Source of the DNA: Verrucomicrobiota bacterium
Lineage (GTDB): Bacteria > Verrucomicrobiota > Kiritimatiellia > CAJWTS01
DNA: 64,000 bases
Direction: 5' to 3'
Assembly: GCA_027623315.1 (NCBI GenBank)
Contig: JAQBYD010000003.1
Coordinates: 1-64,000 of the forward strand
Position 1 is the stretch's first letter, and each line of letters starts with the position of its first letter. The position numbers were made by a program, and so were the translations under genes. The notes under the pieces are model-generated. The model worked only from the letters and a program-made list of their open reading frames with translations. It did not search any database and was not told where the DNA came from. This document shows positions 1-6,316 of the stretch, one piece after another.

Positions 1-66
1 CCGCTTAATCTGGTTCTGTGTGTTCATGCCGCGAGAATGCTCGGCATGGCTCCAGTTGTTCAGCGC

Positions 67-189
67 TTATTTACGGGTAACGGGCAGGGCTAGCCCCCAG
101 CCTGTGGCCATACTGCCAATGAGCAGTACGAACAACAGGGGAGGAACCAGTTGCACTCGAAGCCGTGCGAGTTTGTGCGTCTGATCCAT
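67..189 (-). CDS. possible 40-residue single-span membrane peptide
   Basis: This short reading frame starts at an ATG preceded on its strand by an AAGGG Shine-Dalgarno-like stretch about 7 bases upstream. It encodes a basic N-terminus followed by one hydrophobic helix (roughly residues 14-34) and ends in Thr-Arg-Lys. It lies downstream of the pilO-like gene in the same direction, where a PilP-type or accessory gene would be expected, but I recognise no family. A competing frame at 90-299 overlaps the pilO stop (TGATG) but reads as low-complexity polar sequence. A further ATG at 25-27 could begin the next gene beyond the window edge. Real but unidentified is the better guess; confidence is low because of the size. 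Confidence 0.3.
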   Translation of the reverse strand: MDQTHKLARLRVQLVPPLLFVLLIGSMATGWGLALPVTRK

Positions 190-298
190 GTTTTCCCTTC
201 ATGCATGCGCCTGTCGTCACGCGCGTCCTGAGCCTGTCCCCCGTCTCCCCCGGGATTCCGGAAGAACCCGCTCGCCGCGTTGACGATCGGCGCGACCA

Positions 299-829
299 TC
301 AGATTGAAACCACGTAATAGTGAAACACAAGATCTCCAACATATGCGGGCCGGAGGCCGAAGCCCTGCAGTCGAACGCTGGCATGATCCACCAATAACAG
401 GTTTTCGCGGGTCTGGATATCGTACATGAATTGCATGACATTCTCAAGGTGCCCGTTGCCGCGGATCGTAATGCCAACCACCGTGATTCCTTCAGGCGTC
501 GGCACCTTGGGGGAGGACCACTCTAGTGTCTCGATCGAGAAATCGGCCGAATCCGCCGTCTGATTGATAAACGAACTCAGATCTGCAACAGCATTGTCCG
601 CGTCACCACCTCCTGCGGAAGCGAAGCCCTTGAGGACACGCTGCGCCTCGCTGAGGTGGTAATCGGCCTCTGGAAGGACCTCCAGGAGCTGGTTCCTGTA
701 GCTCAGCGTATGAGAGACGCCGGCGGAAAAGAGCTCGACGCTAAACGTGATGATAAGGATCAACGCCACCGGGACCAGAATCCACAGCGACAGGCTCACT
801 GTGCCTCGCTTGAAAAACCCAAAATCCAC
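299..829 (-). CDS. pilO: PilO-like type IV pilus inner-membrane assembly protein
   Basis: The 176-residue protein has a short cytoplasmic N-terminus, one transmembrane helix at about residues 12-32, a helical stretch, then a small alpha/beta ferredoxin-like periplasmic domain. This is the PilO/GspM layout. PilO pairs with PilN and links the cytoplasmic PilM ring to the outer-membrane secretin. Sequence identity to PilO is not obvious by eye, so the call rests on topology and on its position directly after pilM and pilN. The GTG start overlaps the pilN stop (TAGTG), implying translational coupling. No lipoprotein PilP is recognisable downstream inside the window. Confidence 0.65.
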   Translation of the reverse strand: MDFGFFKRGTVSLSLWILVPVALILIITFSVELFSAGVSHTLSYRNQLLEVLPEADYHLSEAQRVLKGFASAGGGDADNAVADLSSFINQTADSADFSIETLEWSSPKVPTPEGITVVGITIRGNGHLENVMQFMYDIQTRENLLLVDHASVRLQGFGLRPAYVGDLVFHYYVVSI

Positions 830-1437
830 TAGGCACGCCCCTTCTTAAGTTGGCCTGAAAAACTCCACAGGCGCATTCGGCGGCGATCGAGTATCTGGCG
901 ACGACTGATCAGCAGTTTTAGATCGTCAATACGATTCATCAACTGCGGGTTCTCCTCCCACAGTGCGATTAGATCATTCGCTTCAATGGCGTCGCTTCCC
1001 TGGCGCCGTGCCGGGACTGCTATGGCGAATCGCACCTCGTGTTCGTCGGCTTCCAGGCTGAAGTCCGCCAGGAACATCTCCGCAGGAAGCGGTTCCGTGA
1101 GCCATAGCATGAGTCCGCTCACGCTGGTCTGCCGGTCGAGGACATCGCCAATCGCGGCCAGCGAATCCACGGTCATGTGCAACTTCTGATCGAGCACCTG
1201 GTCGTACTCCTCGATCGTATCGTGACCGGGATATCCGAGGCGAAATTGACTATCGAGTCGTGACAGTTCGCCGCGGCTGCCGATCGCAGCGATCAGAACC
1301 CGCGTCTCCCGGTACGCGACGACCACCAGGACGGCCCCGCACAGGAGCAAGTAAAGGACTAACGCCGTGTGGGCCACGCGGCGGCGACGCGGCGCAAGGA
1401 CGGTCTCGCCTATCAGGTTGACCTGATACTCAGGCAT
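829..1437 (-). CDS. pilN: PilN-like type IV pilus assembly protein
   Basis: This 202-residue bitopic protein begins with a short motif resembling the PilN N-terminal peptide (Met-Pro-Glu-Tyr-Gln-Val-Asn-Leu-Ile) that docks into PilM. One transmembrane helix (about residues 25-45) and a periplasmic helical plus alpha/beta region follow. The internal ATG at 1437 is preferred over the codon at 1446 because it gives the 8-base ATGCCTGA overlap with the pilM stop and places the Asn-Leu motif at the usual spot. It is co-transcribed with pilM and pilO and probably forms the PilN-PilO heterodimer of the alignment complex. Confidence 0.75.
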   Translation of the reverse strand: MPEYQVNLIGETVLAPRRRRVAHTALVLYLLLCGAVLVVVAYRETRVLIAAIGSRGELSRLDSQFRLGYPGHDTIEEYDQVLDQKLHMTVDSLAAIGDVLDRQTSVSGLMLWLTEPLPAEMFLADFSLEADEHEVRFAIAVPARRQGSDAIEANDLIALWEENPQLMNRIDDLKLLISRRQILDRRRMRLWSFSGQLKKGRA

Positions 1438-2362
1438 TCTCCACACCTCTCAATCCAAGCCCTAATGAGACAGCCATACCCTCGGCTCCGCCGTTCATCT
1501 CCTCGGCCGCGGCAGACGCCCCGTCGATAAAGACGTCGTCCATGGGATCCCAGGTCACGCACGGCAAGCCGACCGTCTGCTGTACGGCTTCTACGAATTC
1601 ATCACGCCCCTCGGCCACACCGGTAACGAAAGCACACTCGACGGGCTCGTGATGAAGTTTGAATTGATAGTATTTCAGGACGTCTTTGAGATTTTCAATG
1701 AGGTAATGCCGGGCTTCGTGACCCGTTTTTGAGCTAAAGTAGATGGTCCGCGGATAGGTTGCCGCCGTACCGTAGAGAATCGCGATATCGGCGCACTGCG
1801 ATGCGAGATTGATCAGGATCACGGTCCCCTTGCGCTCGTGCCCCTTCAAACGCTGGAAAAGATTGCAAAATGCGAGGCACCTCGCGTCAATGATCACGGG
1901 ATACAGACCGGCCATACGCAGAATCTGCACGTGGCCGTCCAATATTTCCCGCGGAATCGCCACGAGCACTGCTTCCAGCGAGCCGGACTCGTCGTCCACA
2001 CGATTGACGTGCCAATCCACGGCGATCTGTGCTCCAGGCATCTGGAGGGATTCCTCGGCTTCGAGGCGAACGGCGGAACGAAGTTCATCGCGTGCTACGC
2101 CCTTGAATCGGCAATGTTTATAGAAAAGAGATCGCCCCTCGAGAGTCGAATTCACCGTGTAGGTGCTAAATCGATGTTGCGACCAGAACCGACGCAGCGT
2201 GGATGCGATTACATCGACGGGAGCGCGTGGGTCGTAAGGTTCGGCGGCAGCCCGCAGCAACTTTAGCCGACCATCGGTGCCGGCGCGAAGCTGCACCGCA
2301 CGGATATGATCTTCGCCGAGGTGGACACCTGCCACCTTCTCCCTGTCGAGTTTACCTAGCAT
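1430..2362 (-). CDS. pilM: PilM-like actin-fold ATPase of the type IV pilus
   Basis: The 310-residue protein is a PilM/FtsA-type actin-fold cytoplasmic protein. An opening beta-hairpin region around Gly-Val-His-Leu-Gly-Glu-Asp corresponds to phosphate loop 1. A second hydrophobic strand region near residues 180-200 (Val-Ile-Leu-Ile-Asn-Leu) and a C-terminal Ser-Leu-Gly-Leu-Gly-Leu motif match the PilM pattern. The reading frame extends 38 codons further upstream, but that stretch is low-complexity Arg/Pro-rich. I take the start as the ATG at 2362, where the conserved strand begins. PilM recruits PilN at the inner face of the membrane. About 130 bases separate it from the pilin gene upstream. 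Confidence 0.75.
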   Translation of the reverse strand: MLGKLDREKVAGVHLGEDHIRAVQLRAGTDGRLKLLRAAAEPYDPRAPVDVIASTLRRFWSQHRFSTYTVNSTLEGRSLFYKHCRFKGVARDELRSAVRLEAEESLQMPGAQIAVDWHVNRVDDESGSLEAVLVAIPREILDGHVQILRMAGLYPVIIDARCLAFCNLFQRLKGHERKGTVILINLASQCADIAILYGTAATYPRTIYFSSKTGHEARHYLIENLKDVLKYYQFKLHHEPVECAFVTGVAEGRDEFVEAVQQTVGLPCVTWDPMDDVFIDGASAAAEEMNGGAEGMAVSLGLGLRGVENA

Positions 2363-2492
2363 TGCGTGCGCACCGCTATTCCGTTGTCCCTTCCGAGGCG
2401 GGCCCCGGCCAGTCGGTCCGGGCACATCGAAATGCGCCCTGGCCGCATGCGGAACCCGCCTCCGTGAAGGAGCCAACGATCGAGTGTTAGGT

Positions 2493-2921
2493 TTAGAGTC
2501 CTGCGTAGGTGAAGGTCCCGGCCTGGTTCAAGGTAATCACTACATCCTTGGCCTCAGGAATGGTCGCTCGTCCGGTCGCCGTTATCGTGTAGGTCGATGC
2601 GGCCACGACAATGGAATAGTCAGTATAAATGAAATACCTTCCATCCAGATCCGTCGTCTCGATTCCCGGAATATCCGCCACAGCGGCGATCGTATCGCCA
2701 TTCAGGTCCTTATCGTAGACCCCCGTCTCCGCAAACATCGCGCGGAGCGCTGCGCGCGCCGTTCCAAGAGCGGCCTGGCACTCTGTGGCCGCGGCACGCT
2801 TCTTGTTCGAACTCATCAATGGAATCGCCACGGCCGCAAGGATCGCGACGATAATAGCTACCACCATCAGTTCCACCAGGGTGAAACCAGCCTTGTTCTT
2901 CATCTTTCTTATCTGTTTCAT
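2493..2921 (-). CDS. type IV major pilin / GspG-like prepilin
   Basis: This 142-residue prepilin has a short basic leader, the class III cleavage site Lys-Ala-Gly|Phe-Thr-Leu-Val-Glu with the essential +5 Glu, and the long hydrophobic N-terminal helix. A soluble domain follows that contains an Asp-rich turn and an internal Tyr-Phe-Ile-Tyr stretch, as in GspG-like pilins. It would be processed by a PilD-type peptidase (not in this window) and assembled by the adjacent PilB and PilC. The ATG at 2921 is chosen because a purine-rich AGGAGAGGAAG element precedes it; a codon at 2966 is an unlikely alternative. Its place inside the assembly operon suggests it is the main pilus subunit of this system. 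Confidence 0.85.
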   Translation of the reverse strand: MKQIRKMKNKAGFTLVELMVVAIIVAILAAVAIPLMSSNKKRAAATECQAALGTARAALRAMFAETGVYDKDLNGDTIAAVADIPGIETTDLDGRYFIYTDYSIVVAASTYTITATGRATIPEAKDVVITLNQAGTFTYAGL

Positions 2922-2947
2922 TTTCTTCCTCTCCTTCTCTTCATAAC

Positions 2948-2963
2948 GCGCTCCGATGAGCGC
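2948..2963 (-). other. perfect hairpin in the pilin leader
   Basis: A six-base-pair inverted repeat (GCGCTC / GAGCGC) with a four-base loop lies about 27 bases upstream of the pilin start, just before the ribosome-binding site. It sits in a 156-base gap between pilC and the pilin gene that also holds a second GC-rich hairpin (around 3034-3052). The pair may set processing or stability of the pilin message relative to the assembly genes. This is inferred from sequence symmetry only. Confidence 0.3.
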
Positions 2964-3077
2964 CACAGTGAACTAACAGCCACTCTACTACGACACTTGG
3001 CCAACAGGTGTGCAAAGGTCCATCGTAAATCGCGCGGGTTCAAACCGCGATCGCTTCGGGCTCAATTCACCCGTAGC

Positions 3078-4325
3078 TCAATTCATGCTGCCGCTCATGG
3101 AGAAGACGGGCAAATATATCGCCATCACTAGTACGAGAATGACCGCTCCGAACACGCAGATGATCATCGGTTCGAAAAGTGACGTCGCCGTCATTATCGC
3201 ACCTTCGACCTGATCTTCGTAGGCGTCCGAGACCTTATCCATCACGGTCGGCAGGCGGCCAGACGACTCACCCACCGCGACCATGCGCACCACAAGCCGG
3301 GGCATGTCCTCTTCCCGCGCTAAACTTGACGAGAAATCGGCGCCCTGGATGATGCGGTCCCTAACGCGCTCCATCGAAGCTCTCAGAACCCGGTTACCCG
3401 AAATGTCGGCCGCAATTTCAACAGCCAACGTGATCGGGACACCGCCCTGAATCATTATCGCTAAATTGCGGCAAATACGCGCAATTGCGATTTTCCTTAC
3501 ACAGTTGCCAAAGAACGGTAACCGCAACAAAAGCCGGTCGTACGCCATCTTTCCCTTATCCGTACGCCCGTGCAGTATTAGTGCTACAGTTACGGCTACA
3601 GAAAGAGCAAGAATCAGGCCAATATTACTCAGGACCATTCTGTTTAGTCCGAAAACCACCCGTGTAAGCGCCGGCAGTTGACCTTGGTCATTCGTAAGGT
3701 CAGCAAAGCTCTCCTCGAACATGGGTAGTACCCAGAATGTCATGATCGACGTGATCACACCGAACGCCCCGATCACGAAGAGGGGATACGCCGTGATGCT
3801 GCGGATTCGCCGCGCCAGTCGCTCCGTCCGTTCCAACGAATCCGAGAGATTTTCGAGGGTGTCGGCCATGCTCCCGGACTCCTCGGCCGCACGGATCAAA
3901 GCCACGAACAGACCCCCGAACACGGGCCTGTGACGCGCAATCGCCTCCGACAGGGAGCTCCCCGTATGGAGTTGGTCGATCACGTCCTCAAGTGTCTCGC
4001 GCAGAGTCGGGTGCTCGATATCCTCCGTGATGGACTCAAGCGCATCACGCAGCGGTACGCCGGAGACGACTGAAATCGACAGTTGCCGACAGAACATCGA
4101 GAGTTCGGTCAACCCCACGCGCGGACGAAAGAAAGACCGGCGCTTCTTTGTCGCCGGCAGCGCCGTCGAACTCAGAATGGATGCCTCGTCCGCCTCGTCG
4201 AGATCGAGAACGGTCAATCCCCGTGTGCGAAGATTAGACAGCGCGGCATACCGGGACACCGATGTAATCGTGCCGTCCGTCACACTTCCACTATCGTCCT
4301 TCGCGCGATACTTAAAAACACTCAT
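3078..4325 (-). CDS. pilC: PilC/GspF inner-membrane platform protein
   Basis: The 415-residue protein begins with the typical Phe-Lys-Tyr-Arg-Ala-Lys-Asp motif of PilC/GspF proteins. It contains two GspF domains (about residues 70-195 and 275-400), each ending in hydrophobic helices, with the family signature Phe-Cys-Arg-Gln-Leu-Ser-Ile at the start of the first. Three to four transmembrane segments are visible near residues 175, 225 and 385. Its length is normal for the family. It forms the membrane platform that the PilB ATPase rotates to insert pilins. It lies 42 bases after pilB in the same operon. Confidence 0.92.
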   Translation of the reverse strand: MSVFKYRAKDDSGSVTDGTITSVSRYAALSNLRTRGLTVLDLDEADEASILSSTALPATKKRRSFFRPRVGLTELSMFCRQLSISVVSGVPLRDALESITEDIEHPTLRETLEDVIDQLHTGSSLSEAIARHRPVFGGLFVALIRAAEESGSMADTLENLSDSLERTERLARRIRSITAYPLFVIGAFGVITSIMTFWVLPMFEESFADLTNDQGQLPALTRVVFGLNRMVLSNIGLILALSVAVTVALILHGRTDKGKMAYDRLLLRLPFFGNCVRKIAIARICRNLAIMIQGGVPITLAVEIAADISGNRVLRASMERVRDRIIQGADFSSSLAREEDMPRLVVRMVAVGESSGRLPTVMDKVSDAYEDQVEGAIMTATSLFEPMIICVFGAVILVLVMAIYLPVFSMSGSMN

Positions 4326-4367
4326 CGATCACCCTCAATCGTCACATAGCCTTCCGAAAACTATTGG

Positions 4368-6086
4368 TTACGCTCCGCCGCCGTCCGGGCTGACGCTAAA
4401 CACTTCATCAAGTGTCGTCAATCCATTCCGCACCTTGCGCAGACCGTTCACCAACAGGGTTTCCATTCCCAACGTAACGCATTTCCGTCGGAACTCGACT
4501 TCGCTGATTTCACTCAACACCATGTCGCGAACGTCGTCCGTCACTTCGAGAAACCCGAATACCGGTCGGCGCCCCTTATATCCGCTCTCTCCACAGTGGT
4601 GACAACCGACTCCATGATGATAGGTCCAGTCCCGTGATTCCTGACTTACGCGCATGGTCACGGCGAACTCGGCCTCGTTCGGCTGATACGGTTCCTTACA
4701 CTCGTCGCAGATGACCCGTACAAGTCGCTGGGCGATCACCAGCCGAATGGTGGCCGCAATAAGATACGGCTCGATGCCTATGTCGGTGAGGCGAGAGAAG
4801 GCTGATGGCGCATCATTCGTGTGAAGCGTGCTGAGTACGAGGTGACCCGTGAGTGCTGCGCGCATGGCAATGCGAGCCGTTTCCTCGTCACGGATTTCGC
4901 CGATCATAATCACGTCCGGATCCTGGCGCAGGATGTGCCGAAGCGAAATCGCGAAATCGAGACCTATCTGGGGTCGAATCTGCATCTGGTTGATTGAGTC
5001 GACGAGGTATTCGACAGGGTCCTCCACCGTCTGCACGTTCACCGACGGGTCCTTCAGATACGTGAGCGCGCTGTAAAGCGTCGTCGTCTTACCGCTCCCG
5101 GTGGGACCCGTGAGCAGGATGATGCCGTTCGGAAGCTTGAGGATACGCTTAAGCGACTCCAGGAGGTCTTCCTCGAAACCGATGCGGTCCAGGTCTACGA
5201 TCAGGGCGTGCCGGTCGAGAATACGAAGCACGAGTTTCTCGCCATGGATCTCCGGCAGCGACGAGACGCGGACATCGACCGAACGTCCCTGGGCGTTGAA
5301 CTTAAAACGCCCATCAAGCGGCAACCTGCGCTCCGCAATATCCATGTCCGACAGGATCTTAATACGCGTCACGACACCGCGGTAGAGCGCCTTCGGGGGC
5401 GGCGTGACCTCGCGAAGTTTGCCGTCAACTCGAATCCTCACGGCAACATCTCGTTCGCCTGGCTCAAAGTGAATATCGCTTGCGCGGTCGCGCACGGCTT
5501 GCATGAGAAGCAGGTTCACGAATCGGACCACAGGAGCGTCATTGGCGATCGTGCGGAGTTCGTCATGATCCATTCCTGAATCTTCAGACGGCTCGAGCGT
5601 TACGGAAGCCTCCTCGTCGACGAGGTCCTGCAGGTTCCGTTCAATATGGGCTTCCTCGCGGTAGAACTTATCGATCATCGCCACGATCTCGCGCTCAACG
5701 CCGACGGCCTTGTAGACGTCACGATTGGAGATGGATCGCACGGCATCAACGGCCTCGATATCGACCGGATCGCTCATGACCACCGTGATGCTCTTGTCGT
5801 CGACACCCTTGGCGGGAATCAGAATAAACCTGCGGGCCAGGGCCTCTGGCACCAGGCGCACTTCCTCGGGCCCGATGCGAAAGAACTCGTCGAGCTTGAA
5901 GAATGGCAACTCGAGTTGCTGAGCCAGGCAACGCGCAACTTCCTCGTCGGTAATGTAACCGAGGTCGACGAGAACTTTGCCGAGCAACCGACCAGAGCCC
6001 TTCTGCAATGAAACGGCTTCGGTAAGCTGCGACTCGGAGATTTTCCCGGCGTCCAGAAGGATCTCGCCGAGTCGTTTGGGAACCAT
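4368..6086 (-). CDS. pilB: PilB/GspE-type pilus extension ATPase
   Basis: The 572-residue secretion ATPase has the full family layout. An N-terminal MshEN-like region (about residues 1-150) is followed by the T2SSE core with Walker A GPTGSGKT at 327-334, an Asp box, Walker B ending in Gly-Glu-Ile-Arg-Asp near 396-400 and a His box (Leu-His-Thr-Asn-Asp). A zinc tetracysteine element follows (Cys-Asp-Glu-Cys ... Cys-His-His-Cys, about 460-500). It powers pilin insertion with PilC. The start is two bases after the stop of the secretin frame (TAGCTATG), so it is normally translationally coupled to that gene. The in-frame stops upstream could therefore affect its expression. Confidence 0.93.
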   Translation of the reverse strand: MVPKRLGEILLDAGKISESQLTEAVSLQKGSGRLLGKVLVDLGYITDEEVARCLAQQLELPFFKLDEFFRIGPEEVRLVPEALARRFILIPAKGVDDKSITVVMSDPVDIEAVDAVRSISNRDVYKAVGVEREIVAMIDKFYREEAHIERNLQDLVDEEASVTLEPSEDSGMDHDELRTIANDAPVVRFVNLLLMQAVRDRASDIHFEPGERDVAVRIRVDGKLREVTPPPKALYRGVVTRIKILSDMDIAERRLPLDGRFKFNAQGRSVDVRVSSLPEIHGEKLVLRILDRHALIVDLDRIGFEEDLLESLKRILKLPNGIILLTGPTGSGKTTTLYSALTYLKDPSVNVQTVEDPVEYLVDSINQMQIRPQIGLDFAISLRHILRQDPDVIMIGEIRDEETARIAMRAALTGHLVLSTLHTNDAPSAFSRLTDIGIEPYLIAATIRLVIAQRLVRVICDECKEPYQPNEAEFAVTMRVSQESRDWTYHHGVGCHHCGESGYKGRRPVFGFLEVTDDVRDMVLSEISEVEFRRKCVTLGMETLLVNGLRKVRNGLTTLDEVFSVSPDGGGA

Positions 6087-6088
6087 AG

Positions 6089-6316
6089 CTAATCGCCCTG
6101 CCGGTAGCTGTCCATGCGTACAGCGGAACCCGGCGGCTTAGGGTCTTTCTCTTTCTTATCGGACGGTGCCACCACGGGCCCGGGTGCGCCCTTCTCGGGC
6201 TCCTCGACCAAGGCCTCGACAAGGATGGCGGGCTGGACGGGCACCATCGCGGTCGGCTCGGCGGGCTCCGCCACTTCCGCCTTGGCGGCCTCGCGCGTGA
6301 TTCGATCGGCATCGGC
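6089..6316 (-). pseudogene. C-terminal tail of the secretin coiled-coil protein, cut off by an in-frame TGA
   Basis: This segment continues exactly in frame from the coiled-coil protein upstream, after a TGA at 6317-6319. About 15 residues of Ala/Asp/Arg/Glu-rich helix run on, then a Pro/Ala/Glu/Lys-rich tail of about 60 residues ends at a TAG two bases before the pilB start. The coupling to pilB and the unbroken compositional style show that this was the original 3' end of the secretin gene. A CGA to TGA transition would explain the break. A shorter frame from an internal start at 6274 exists but is unlikely to be made as a separate protein. Confidence 0.6.

Noticed and set aside
3030-3056. 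A sequence resembling a tRNA T-arm (CGCGG-GTTCAAA-CCGCG)
   Set aside because: No matching acceptor, D-arm or anticodon stem exists at the right distances on either strand; it is better read as a hairpin between pilC and the pilin gene.
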